Below, piece after piece: positions 7,562 to 15,195 of a stretch of 32,114 nt of DNA. A program made the position numbers and the translations under genes. The notes under the pieces are model-generated. The model worked only from the letters and a program-made list of their open reading frames with translations. It had not been told where the DNA came from and did no database searches. The DNA is from JBDHTS01 sp039808845 (GTDB taxonomy: Bacteria; Pseudomonadota; Alphaproteobacteria; Micavibrionales; Micavibrionaceae), in NCBI GenBank assembly GCA_039808845.1, contig JBDHTS010000018.1, positions 1 to 32,114 of the forward strand, in the 5' to 3' direction. Positions within the stretch are counted from its first letter, which is position 1. Each line of letters starts with the position of its first letter.

Positions 7562-8032
7562 TTACTGGCGTTTGACGGCCCGGGTTTCGCCGTCTTCAAA
7601 ACGAATGGTCCTGCGCGTGGCGTGTCCCGGCGTGATCGGAATTTTACGCACCGCCGATTGCGGCTGAAGGCGCTCCATATCGATGTGCAGCAAGCCGCTG
7701 TCGAGAACGGCGCCGCGAATTTCAATGCCGTCGGCCAGAACATAACCGCGCTGGAACTGGCGCGCGGCGATGCCGCGATGCAGATACACGCGCCCCTGGT
7801 CTTCTTTCTGCCTCCCCCGGATCGTCAGCTGGTTGTTTTCCACTTCGATATCCAGATCGTCCATTGCAAACCCCGCCACGGCCAAGGTGATGCGCAAGCC
7901 GTTTTCACCGACCTGTTCGACGTTATAAGGAGGGTAGCCCTCGGCATTTTTCTTCAGCCGGTCAAGCTCCCGTTCGAAATGATCGAATCCAAGGAAAAAA
8001 GGATGGTCCAGAACAGACAGACGCGTACTCAT
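7562..8032 (-). CDS. Small heat-shock protein of the Hsp20/IbpA family
   Basis: 156 residues from the ATG at 8032, five bases after AGGAGGAG. An N-terminal segment (LDHPFFLGFDHFERELDRL) typical of the alphaproteobacterial IbpA/HspA group precedes the alpha-crystallin domain (about 38-130, YNVEQVGENGLRITLAVAGF...GRVYLHRGIAARQFQRGYVLADGIEI). A basic C-terminal extension follows, with I-P-I matching the I-x-I motif that drives oligomer assembly. These ATP-independent chaperones hold unfolded proteins and form large oligomers in the cytoplasm. The leader carries a likely ROSE RNA thermometer (see separate entry). It is followed on the same strand by the DUF1150 gene. Confidence 0.93.
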   Translation of the reverse strand: MSTRLSVLDHPFFLGFDHFERELDRLKKNAEGYPPYNVEQVGENGLRITLAVAGFAMDDLDIEVENNQLTIRGRQKEDQGRVYLHRGIAARQFQRGYVLADGIEIRGAVLDSGLLHIDMERLQPQSAVRKIPITPGHATRRTIRFEDGETRAVKRQ

Positions 8033-8089
8033 CAAAACTCCTCCTGCCGAGCGAGTCTATATAACGGAAGCCTGCAGGGCAGCGCTTCC
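8033..8089 (-). promoter_or_regulatory. Putative ROSE-like RNA thermometer in the hsp20 leader
   Basis: Two hairpins fill the short leader. The first (8089-8066) is stable: GGAAGC pairs with GCTTCC, with an inner CTGC/GCAG stem and a three-base loop. The second (8056-8037) holds UCGCU (8054-8050) opposite the Shine-Dalgarno AGGAGGAG (8045-8038). UCGCU fits the U(U/C)GCU anti-SD consensus of ROSE elements, in which the extra G is bulged or forms a G-G pair so that the helix melts on heating. Alphaproteobacterial hsp20 genes are the classic ROSE hosts. Confidence 0.6.
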
Positions 8090-8098
8090 ACTCAATTT

Positions 8099-8128
8099 AT
8101 TATATAATCCAGGGGAGATAAAAGGCAA
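8099..8128 (-). promoter_or_regulatory. Promoter for hsp20
   Basis: On the minus strand TTGCCT (8128-8123) and TATAAT (8104-8099) are 18 bases apart, a good housekeeping-sigma match. Predicted start near 8092 gives a leader of about 60 bases that begins just before the first hairpin of the thermometer. No convincing sigma-32 element was found, which fits post-transcriptional control. Confidence 0.55.
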
Positions 8129-8140
8129 ACAGGATTTAAG

Positions 8141-8311
8141 CTATTGCCCTGACTTGATAAATCTGCGGTCACAGTAGCCGCATTCGACGGCATCGGAGGC
8201 CCCGAAGCTGTACCAGACCACCGGATGGCCGAGCACACCGCCACCATCGCAGGACACTTCGTCGGCATCGGGATCGACAGGGATGATTTCGGGAGCGGCT
8301 GTCTTGATCAT
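8141..8311 (-). CDS. Zinc-finger (CHCC-type) domain protein
   Basis: 56 residues, a complete zf-CHCC domain protein. Zinc ligands are Cys21 (VSCDGGG), His29 (LGHPVVW) and Cys44/Cys47 (ECGYCDRRF), with the usual H-P-x-V-x-Y-x-F spacing. The family is related to the mitochondrial complex I subunit NDUFS6, and stand-alone copies are common in Alphaproteobacteria; their role is not settled. The ATG at 8311 is chosen because it gives the usual family length; in-frame reading continues upstream to 8422 but would overlap the start of the divergent pilin-like gene. The ribosome-binding site is weak. Confidence 0.8.
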   Translation of the reverse strand: MIKTAAPEIIPVDPDADEVSCDGGGVLGHPVVWYSFGASDAVECGYCDRRFIKSGQ

Positions 8312-8399
8312 GGCGGATATGGGGCAAAAACAAGGATAAGACCGTAGCCTGTCATCATGCCCTGTCTCTGGCAAGGGAAATCTGCTACATACTGAAGGC

Positions 8400-9086
8400 A
8401 TGAGGCATGGAGAAAGCGGCAACGTCCTTTATTACATCATGATCGCTGTGGTCCTGCTCGGTGCTTTGACGCTGGCGGTATCGCAGGGCGGTCGCGGCTC
8501 CGTGCAATCCCTCACCTCGGACCGCCAGCGGCTTCTGGCCACCGACATCATGGGGTTCGGCGACGCCGTGTCCAAGACGGTTTCGCAGCTGCGCCTGCGC
8601 GGCGTCGCATTCGAACAGCTCAGCTTCGCGGCGGACGGGCTTCCCGGCGGATATGGCGCTTACGGGGCGGCCCCGGAAAACGAAATCTTCAACCCTGCGG
8701 GCGGCGGTCTGTCCTACAAGCCTCCGTCATCCGAAGCGATGATTTCCGCGGCGGATTACGTTTTCACCGCGGCGAACGAGATCGACCAGGTCGGCACCAC
8801 CTGCGGCGCGAATGCCTGCGCGGACCTGATCATGCTGGGGGGGCCGCTGCAGGAAGGCGTATGCCTGACCATCAACACGCTTCTCGACATCGGCAATCCG
8901 TCAGGGCATCCGCCGGTGGCCCAGGCTGTCGACCATACTGCCTTGTTCGCTGCGGGCGCTACACCCTATGCCGAAACCATCGGCAATGATTCAGGATCGG
9001 CTGCGATCCGCGGGCGTATGTCAGGTTGCTTTGAAGATGACAGCAGCGGCGACTTTTATTTTTATCAGGTCCTGCAGCCGCGATAG
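8400..9086 (+). CDS. Secreted or membrane-anchored pilin-like protein of unknown function
   Basis: 228 residues. A short polar start (MRHGESGN) runs directly into one hydrophobic helix (about 9-28, VLYYIMIAVVLLGALTLAV), then a long extracytoplasmic-type region rich in Gly, Ala and Ser with five cysteines (CGANAC, CLT, CFEDD). The layout resembles type IV pilin-like or pseudopilin proteins, but the usual G-F-x-x-x-E processing site is absent; Glu5 precedes Gly7. Similar proteins with a GNVL-Y-I helix occur in Micavibrio-like alphaproteobacteria, from memory. It stands alone, convergent with cysS 13 bases away. Function not recognised. Confidence 0.6.
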   Translation: MRHGESGNVLYYIMIAVVLLGALTLAVSQGGRGSVQSLTSDRQRLLATDIMGFGDAVSKTVSQLRLRGVAFEQLSFAADGLPGGYGAYGAAPENEIFNPAGGGLSYKPPSSEAMISAADYVFTAANEIDQVGTTCGANACADLIMLGGPLQEGVCLTINTLLDIGNPSGHPPVAQAVDHTALFAAGATPYAETIGNDSGSAAIRGRMSGCFEDDSSGDFYFYQVLQPR

Positions 9087-9099
9087 ACGGCTGGCTGCT

Positions 9100-10470
9100 T
9101 TAGATCTTGCGCCACTTCGCGCCGTTCGGCGTATCCTCGATGGCAATGCCTTGCGCCAGCAACTGGTCGCGGATGTCGTCGGCGCGTTTGAAATTTCGCG
9201 ACCGCCGGGCCTCGTCACGTTCGCTCAGCAATTTATCGACCTGGACGTTGCCGCTGCCATAGCCCAGCCACTGGGCGGGATCGGCCTGCAGGATACCGAT
9301 CAGACGCCCCGCCGCCAGCAGCTCGGACTTGATGCGCCGTTTGTCCGCGCCGTTCGCGCTTAAGACCGCGCGCGAATGGGACTGCATGAACGTCAGCGCC
9401 GCAGCCGTATTGAGATCGTCCAGCAGGGACCGGAGAACGTCCGGGGCGACGCCCGTATCGTCCGCCTCGACATCGTCGATGGCATACAGTGTACGGTACA
9501 GCCCGTCCAGGATCGCCCTTGACTGGTTGAGCAGGGAATCCGTCCAGTCCAGCGGCTGCCTGTAATGGCCGGACAGCAATGCCAGCCTGAGAACTTCTCC
9601 GGGCCAGCGGGGCAGAAGATCATGCACCAGCGTAAAGTTTCCCAGGGACTTGGACATTTTCTCGCCATCGACTGTGACGAAGCCGTTATGAACCCAGACC
9701 CGCGCAAAAAAATTCAGATCGCTGCGTCCATGGGCGCAGCAGCTTTGCGCAATCTCGTTTTCATGGTGAGGAAACTTGAGGTCCGCGCCGCCGCCGTGGA
9801 TATCGAACGGCAGGCCGAGATGCCGCTCCGCCATGGCCGAGCATTCGATATGCCAGCCAGGACGTCCGAATCCCCATGGAGAATCCCATCCCGGCTGGTC
9901 TTCCGAACTGGGTTTCCACAGGACGAAGTCTGCGGGGTCGCGCTTGTACGGCGCCACCTCGATGCGTGCGCCGGCCACCTGGTCCTCCCGGCTTCTGCCC
10001 GACAGACCGCCATAAGCCGGAAAAGAAGGGACATGGAACATCACATGCCCTTCAGCCACGTAAGCATGACCCCGGTCGATCAGCGAACCGGCCAGATGGA
10101 TCATCTCCTGTATATGCCCGGTCGCCCAAGGCTGTATGTCCGGCATATGCACGCCCAGCGCCGCCATATCCTCATTGTAGATGCGCGCATACCGGCGGGT
10201 GATCACCTCTATCGGTTCGCCGGACTCGGCAGCGGCGGCGATGATCTTGTCATCAACATCGGTAATGTTGGATGCGTATGTAACCTTGCCGTACTGACCT
10301 TTCAAAAGACGTACGAGCAGGTCGAAGACCACCGCCATACGGGCATTGCCGATATGCGCATAACTGTAAACCGTGGGGCCGCAGGCATATAGCCGTACAT
10401 GCGCGGGATCGATAGGCTCAAAAGCCTCTTTTTTACGTGTCAGTGAATTATATAAAGCAAGGGGCGGCAT
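9100..10470 (-). CDS. cysS: Cysteinyl-tRNA synthetase
   Basis: 456 residues, a class I synthetase. The HIGH motif is HIGN (39-42), KMSKS is at 271-275, and the zinc that selects cysteine is bound by Cys30 (ACGPTVY), Cys210 (HIECSAM), His235 and Glu239 (HHENEIAQS). The C-terminal DALR-type helical domain and the short anticodon-binding end (RNFKRADDIRDQLLAQGIAIEDTPNGAKWR) are complete. It charges tRNA-Cys in the cytoplasm. It is transcribed away from pyrC, leaving 115 bases for divergent promoters. Confidence 0.97.
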   Translation of the reverse strand: MPPLALYNSLTRKKEAFEPIDPAHVRLYACGPTVYSYAHIGNARMAVVFDLLVRLLKGQYGKVTYASNITDVDDKIIAAAAESGEPIEVITRRYARIYNEDMAALGVHMPDIQPWATGHIQEMIHLAGSLIDRGHAYVAEGHVMFHVPSFPAYGGLSGRSREDQVAGARIEVAPYKRDPADFVLWKPSSEDQPGWDSPWGFGRPGWHIECSAMAERHLGLPFDIHGGGADLKFPHHENEIAQSCCAHGRSDLNFFARVWVHNGFVTVDGEKMSKSLGNFTLVHDLLPRWPGEVLRLALLSGHYRQPLDWTDSLLNQSRAILDGLYRTLYAIDDVEADDTGVAPDVLRSLLDDLNTAAALTFMQSHSRAVLSANGADKRRIKSELLAAGRLIGILQADPAQWLGYGSGNVQVDKLLSERDEARRSRNFKRADDIRDQLLAQGIAIEDTPNGAKWRKI

Positions 10471-10549
10471 GGAAACTCGATGAAGATTGGCCAGTTTTCA
10501 GTCTGACATTAATGCTACGGGGAAAATACGCAAGTTTTATGGTTGGGGC

Positions 10550-10576
10550 GTGACAACAAGCGGGCAGCCTTATAAT
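10550..10576 (+). promoter_or_regulatory. Promoter for pyrC placed almost on the start codon
   Basis: A perfect TATAAT (10571-10576) with GTGACA (10550-10555) 15 bases upstream. Transcription would begin at about 10582-10584, two to four bases before the best pyrC ATG at 10586, which has no Shine-Dalgarno. The mRNA may therefore be leaderless. Confidence 0.4.
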
Positions 10577-10585
10577 AGTGTCTTC

Positions 10586-11926
10586 ATGATATCGTTCGAT
10601 CTTCTTCTCCGCAACGGAACGGTCGTCCTGCCGGGACAAACCGTCCAGGCCGATATCGGCGTCAGGGGCGGATCTATCGCCGGAATCGGCCGCCTGTCCG
10701 GAAGCGCGGCGGAAACCATTGACTGCAGGGGGCTGCATATCCTGCCCGGCGTCATCGACACGCAGGTTCATTTCCGCGAGCCGGGCGCGGAGCATAAGGA
10801 AGACCTGGCGACCGGCACCATGGCCGCCGCTCTGGGCGGCGTGACAACAATCTTCGAAATGCCGAACACAACGCCCCTGACCGTTACGCCGGAAGCGATG
10901 GCGGACAAAATGAACCGCGCCGCCGGACGCGCGCATGTCGACTACGCCTTCTATTTCGGAGGTACCGCCGAAAACGCCGCCCGCCTCGCGGAATGGGAAA
11001 ACCTGCCCGGCGTCTGCGGCGTGAAGATTTTCATGGGATCGTCCACCGGTTCGCTTCTCTCCGCGAAAGATGAAGAAGTGGAATCTGTTCTCGCCAATGG
11101 GCGCCGCGTCGTCGCCGTTCACGCCGAGGACGAGATGATCATGACGGAAAATAAAAAAACCATTCTGGGCGACAGTCACGATGTCGGCCTGCATCCTGCG
11201 TGGCGATCGGTCGAATCAAGCGTGTCCGCCGTTTCGCGCCTGATTCGTCTGGCCCGCAAGACCGGGCGGCGCGTGCATGTCCTGCATATCACCTGCGCGG
11301 AAGAGCTGAATGTGCTGGCACGGAACCGGGATATCGCGACGGTCGAGGTTCTGCCCAACCACCTGAGTCTGCACGCGCCGGAATGTTATGAACGTCTGGG
11401 CACGCATGCCCAGCAGAATCCGCCGATCCGCGAAAAAGCGCATCAGGACGCCCTGTGGCGCGCCATTGCGGACGGCCTCGTGGACATCATCGGCTCCGAC
11501 CATGCGCCGCATACGCTGGAAGAAAAGGCGAAACCCTATCCTGCCAGCCCCAGCGGCACGCCGGGTGTCCAGACCCTCGTGCCCGTCATGCTCAACCATG
11601 TTCATGAAGGACGGCTGACGCTTGAACGTTTTGTCGATCTGGTCTGCGAAGGACCTTTGCGCGTTCATCAGATCGCGGGAAAGGGGAGAATCGCGCGGGG
11701 TTATGATGCCGATTTCACCATCGTGGATCTGAAGAAACAGAACACCATCACCAACGCCCAGCAGAAATCCCGTTCCGGATGGACCCCCTTCGACGGCATG
11801 AAAGTCACCGGCTGGCCGGTCATGACCGTTATTCGCGGCCAGACGGTCATGCGCGAGGGATCCCTAATCCGGCCGACCGCTGGAAAGCCTGTTTATTTTC
11901 GGGAAACTTTTAAGCCTGTTCAATAA
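10586..11926 (+). CDS. pyrC: Dihydroorotase, class I type
   Basis: 446 residues from the ATG at 10586 (MISFDLLLRNG), where family similarity begins; the longer reading back to 10487 adds non-conserved residues. It is an amidohydrolase barrel: DTQVHFREPG, the carbamylated-lysine region VKIFMGSSTG, VHAEDE, LHITCAEE, and the catalytic Asp in GSDHAPHT. It closes carbamoyl aspartate to dihydroorotate in pyrimidine synthesis. The first metal ligand of the HxH pair is Gln instead of His, a variant seen in a sub-branch of dihydroorotases. Lone gene, divergent from cysS. An inactive PyrC-like paralogue cannot be wholly excluded. Confidence 0.88.
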   Translation: MISFDLLLRNGTVVLPGQTVQADIGVRGGSIAGIGRLSGSAAETIDCRGLHILPGVIDTQVHFREPGAEHKEDLATGTMAAALGGVTTIFEMPNTTPLTVTPEAMADKMNRAAGRAHVDYAFYFGGTAENAARLAEWENLPGVCGVKIFMGSSTGSLLSAKDEEVESVLANGRRVVAVHAEDEMIMTENKKTILGDSHDVGLHPAWRSVESSVSAVSRLIRLARKTGRRVHVLHITCAEELNVLARNRDIATVEVLPNHLSLHAPECYERLGTHAQQNPPIREKAHQDALWRAIADGLVDIIGSDHAPHTLEEKAKPYPASPSGTPGVQTLVPVMLNHVHEGRLTLERFVDLVCEGPLRVHQIAGKGRIARGYDADFTIVDLKKQNTITNAQQKSRSGWTPFDGMKVTGWPVMTVIRGQTVMREGSLIRPTAGKPVYFRETFKPVQ

Positions 11927-12004
11927 CTTATTAATATCACAAAAAACTTATATAAAATACTCCTGATTTTCAAACCTTCTTAACCGCTTTCGTCTTATGA
12001 TTTT

Positions 12005-14242
12005 ATGGGCAAAGGCCGTTTCACGACGGCTCGCCTTGCGGCGCGCCTGGAAATGAAAGAGTATGAAACGGTCTGGTTCATGACGTCCGCACCCAAAGCC
12101 TTGCTCATGTCGCGATCGAAAAAATCCCAGGCGCGGGACTATTCCGCGAAACCCAATCTGAAGAAGCGGCTGGCCGGCTCGCCGACGCAGATCTGGCGGA
12201 GCCGTCTGAGCTGGCGCATCACCCTCGCCGTGTTCCTGACCATCCTGACCGTGCAGATCGGCATCATGATGGTGACGGTGAACAACTACCGCCAGGACCG
12301 CCTTGAGGAGCTGGTGGATGCCGGTCGTTCCGCCCTCGTCCCCATGATGAGCGAAGAAATCGCGAGCATGTTCACCTCGCCGCTGACGCCCCAGGCGGCT
12401 CAACGCCTTCTGACGACCACCAAGGTCCGGGGCATCGCGGTTTATTCCCTGAACGCCGATTTGCTGGCGTCCTACGGCGAGCCCCTGGTCATGACGCTGA
12501 TGAAGCAGGACCTGGAGATGCGCTCCTACGAAAGCGCCGACGGATCCTTCTATGAATACGTTTTCCGGCCCAGCAGCCTGAACCGTCCTTACATTATCAT
12601 CCTGCGCATGGACGCGACCGGCATCCAGCCGCAGATCGACAAATATATCGAGCAGAACATCCTGATCATGCTGCTGATGTCCGCGTTCGTCACCGCCGTG
12701 CTGATGATCGCGCTCGGCCACTGGCTGCTGGAACCCATCCTGTTCCTGCGCGACAACCTGATCCGCGCCTCGGAAAATCCCGAAAACCCGCGCCTGTCGG
12801 ATTCCCCGTTCGATCCGTCCGACGAGATCGGCGGCTCCATCGAGATCGCCGCCGCGCTGATCCAGCAGAACGCGGACAACATCCAGCGCATCAAGAGCGC
12901 GGCGGAAGACCAGATCCACAAGCTCGCCTATTACGACACGCTGACCAGCCTGCCCAACCGCACCCTGTTCCTGCAGACCTTAAGCGAACAGGCGCGGCAG
13001 GACGGCGATCACCCGCCGCGCTTCGCCGTCATCGCGCTCGACCTCGATCATTTCAAGGATATCAACGATTCGATGGGTCATAATATCGGCGACGCCATCC
13101 TGCGCGCCGTCGGCAAAAGGCTGCGGTCCTCCCTGCCCGAATCCGCCGTCGTCGCGCGGTCCGGCGAGGACGAGTTCGCCGTGACCATGCCGCTGTCGGG
13201 CACAGCGCGGGCGCGGGATATCGCCGAGCGCATTGCGGGCGTCATCCGGTCCGACCCGTTCAAGGTGTTCAACGAAAACTTCCAGGTGCGCGCCTCCATC
13301 GGCGTCTCCACCTATCCGGACGACGGCTCCGATCCCGACCAGGTGCTGAAAAACGCGGATATCGCGCTGAACCGCGCGAAGGAAGAAGGCCGCGACACGA
13401 TCAAGGAATATTCCGAGGACTTCGACCGCGCGGTGCAGCAGCGCTTCCAGATGCTGCGCGACCTGCGCGACGCGCTGGAGAAAAACCAGCTGCTGCTGCA
13501 TTACCAGCCGCAGCTCGATCTGAAGAACGGAAAGGTCATCGGAGCGGAAGCCCTGCTTCGCTGGTGGAAACCGGACCAGAGCCGCGAGGGCGGCCATTTC
13601 ATCCCGCCCGTGGAGTTCATTCCGATCGCCGAACAGTCGGGCCTGATCGTCCCGATTGGCGAGTGGGTGATGCGCCAGGCCTGCGAGGCGGCCGCCGGTT
13701 GGCAGGCCAAAGGGCTGAACATGCGAATCGCCGTGAACGTGTCCGGCGCCCAGTTTTATCAGAGCGACCTCGTCTCGTTTACCCGGAAGACTTTGCGCGA
13801 GACTGGCCTGGAGCCGACCCGGCTGGAGCTGGAAGTCACCGAAAGCGTCTTCATGGACGATATCAACCACGCCATCACCACCCTGCAGAACCTGCACGCG
13901 CTGGGGATCGAACTGGCGATCGACGATTTCGGCACGGGCTATTCCTCCCTGTCTTATCTGCGCCAGTTCCCGATCGACCGGTTGAAAATTGACCAGTCCT
14001 TCATCCGCAACGCGCTGAACAATCCCGATGACGCCGCCATCGCGCGGACCATCGTGCGCCTCGGCCATTCGCTCAATCTGAAAGTCATCGCCGAGGGCGT
14101 GGAGACGAAGGAGCACGAAGCCTTCCTGATTGGCGAGGGCTGCGACGAGGTGCAGGGTTTCCGCTACAGCCGCCCCATACCGCTGGACGCATTCAACCTG
14201 TTCATCACCAGCTATAAGAACGATATCGCCAGCTTTGGATAG
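12005..14242 (+). CDS. Membrane cyclic-di-GMP phosphodiesterase with degenerate GGDEF and intact EAL domain
   Basis: 745 residues if the first ATG is used; starts at 12053, 12080 or 12107 are also possible because none has a clear ribosome-binding site. Two membrane spans (about 70-95 and 217-240) enclose a periplasmic sensor region, followed by a HAMP-like linker. The GGDEF domain (about 300-470) reads SGEDEF at 387-391 instead of GGDEF and lacks the RxxD inhibitory site, so it probably does not make c-di-GMP. The EAL domain (about 485-740) keeps EAL (515-517), DDFGTGYSS (640-648), KIDQSF, AEGVE and QGFRYSRP, so it likely degrades c-di-GMP. Such proteins set motility and surface attachment. 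Convergent with pheA, three bases apart. Confidence 0.9.
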   Translation: MGKGRFTTARLAARLEMKEYETVWFMTSAPKALLMSRSKKSQARDYSAKPNLKKRLAGSPTQIWRSRLSWRITLAVFLTILTVQIGIMMVTVNNYRQDRLEELVDAGRSALVPMMSEEIASMFTSPLTPQAAQRLLTTTKVRGIAVYSLNADLLASYGEPLVMTLMKQDLEMRSYESADGSFYEYVFRPSSLNRPYIIILRMDATGIQPQIDKYIEQNILIMLLMSAFVTAVLMIALGHWLLEPILFLRDNLIRASENPENPRLSDSPFDPSDEIGGSIEIAAALIQQNADNIQRIKSAAEDQIHKLAYYDTLTSLPNRTLFLQTLSEQARQDGDHPPRFAVIALDLDHFKDINDSMGHNIGDAILRAVGKRLRSSLPESAVVARSGEDEFAVTMPLSGTARARDIAERIAGVIRSDPFKVFNENFQVRASIGVSTYPDDGSDPDQVLKNADIALNRAKEEGRDTIKEYSEDFDRAVQQRFQMLRDLRDALEKNQLLLHYQPQLDLKNGKVIGAEALLRWWKPDQSREGGHFIPPVEFIPIAEQSGLIVPIGEWVMRQACEAAAGWQAKGLNMRIAVNVSGAQFYQSDLVSFTRKTLRETGLEPTRLELEVTESVFMDDINHAITTLQNLHALGIELAIDDFGTGYSSLSYLRQFPIDRLKIDQSFIRNALNNPDDAAIARTIVRLGHSLNLKVIAEGVETKEHEAFLIGEGCDEVQGFRYSRPIPLDAFNLFITSYKNDIASFG

Positions 14243-14245
14243 ACG

Positions 14246-15082
14246 TCAGCTTCCCTGACGGAAGGGATGGGCGGGATAGGTGCCGAGCACGCGCACCTCG
14301 CTCGCGAAGAATGCCAGCTCCTCTAGGGCGCGCTTCAGCGCGGGGCTGTCCGGATGACCCTCCACATCGCAATAAAACTGCGCGGCCTGGAATTTCTCTC
14401 CGACATAGGATTCCAGCTTCACCATGTTGACCCCGTTCGTGGCGAATCCGCCCAGCGCCTTGTACAGGGCCGCGGGAATGTTGCGGACACGGAAGATGAA
14501 ACTGGTCAGGACGCGGGCCGCCGGGTTATAGGGAGGAACCGCAGGATCGCGGGACAGGATCAGGAAGCGCGTGGTGTTATGGTCGGCGTCCTGGATATCG
14601 CTGATCAGGATGTCGAGACCGTAGATTTCGGCAGCCAGAGAAGAAGCGATGGCGCCATGCGCCTTGTCGTTCCGCGCGGCCACGTCCGCCGCCGCGCCTG
14701 CTGTATCGGCATGGACATGCGCCTGCAATCCCAGGCGGCGGATCGTTTCCCGGCATTGCGGAATGGCGTGGATATGGCTGTGGACATGCTTCAGGTCTTC
14801 CAGCTTCGCCCCCTTCACGGCCAGCAGCGCATGCCGGATGGGCAGGAAATACTCGCCGATGACATAAAGTCCCCCGCGCGGGATCAGGTGATGCACATCG
14901 GCCACACGCCCGGCGAGCGTGTTGTCCACCGCGATCATGGCCAGGTCGGCCTCGCCTTCGGAAACAGCCCGGAAAGCGTCCTCGAACGACGCGCAGGGCA
15001 GGGTCTCCATACCGGGATAAACAGCCCGGCAGGCCAGATCGGAATAGGCGCCGTGAAATCCCTGAAAGGCTATTCTGGCCAT
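14246..15082 (-). CDS. pheA: Prephenate dehydratase
   Basis: 278 residues. The N-terminal catalytic domain begins IAFQGFHGAYSD and contains the essential Thr-Arg-Phe at 171-173 (NTTRFLIL). A C-terminal ACT domain (about 190-275) has the GVNMVKLES motif that binds phenylalanine for feedback control. It turns prephenate into phenylpyruvate, the penultimate step to phenylalanine. Unlike the E. coli fusion it has no chorismate mutase domain; a separate chorismate mutase gene lies at 26228-26551. It reads away from the cytochrome c gene, with 113 bases between them. Confidence 0.95.
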   Translation of the reverse strand: MARIAFQGFHGAYSDLACRAVYPGMETLPCASFEDAFRAVSEGEADLAMIAVDNTLAGRVADVHHLIPRGGLYVIGEYFLPIRHALLAVKGAKLEDLKHVHSHIHAIPQCRETIRRLGLQAHVHADTAGAAADVAARNDKAHGAIASSLAAEIYGLDILISDIQDADHNTTRFLILSRDPAVPPYNPAARVLTSFIFRVRNIPAALYKALGGFATNGVNMVKLESYVGEKFQAAQFYCDVEGHPDSPALKRALEELAFFASEVRVLGTYPAHPFRQGS

Positions 15083-15195
15083 GGGCTGTGCGTTCCCTTG
15101 TTGCGTCCGAGGCTTGCCGGTTGACTGTCCCTTGTGTATATGCGATTGAAATCAAGAGCAAGTTTTAAGCTTACAGGCGTTTCGGACATTCCCTC

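Noticed and set aside
11948..12919. 323-codon minus-strand frame opposite the 5' half of the GGDEF/EAL gene
   Set aside because: His/Gln/Asp-rich shadow sequence with no motif, against an intact domain protein on the plus strand.
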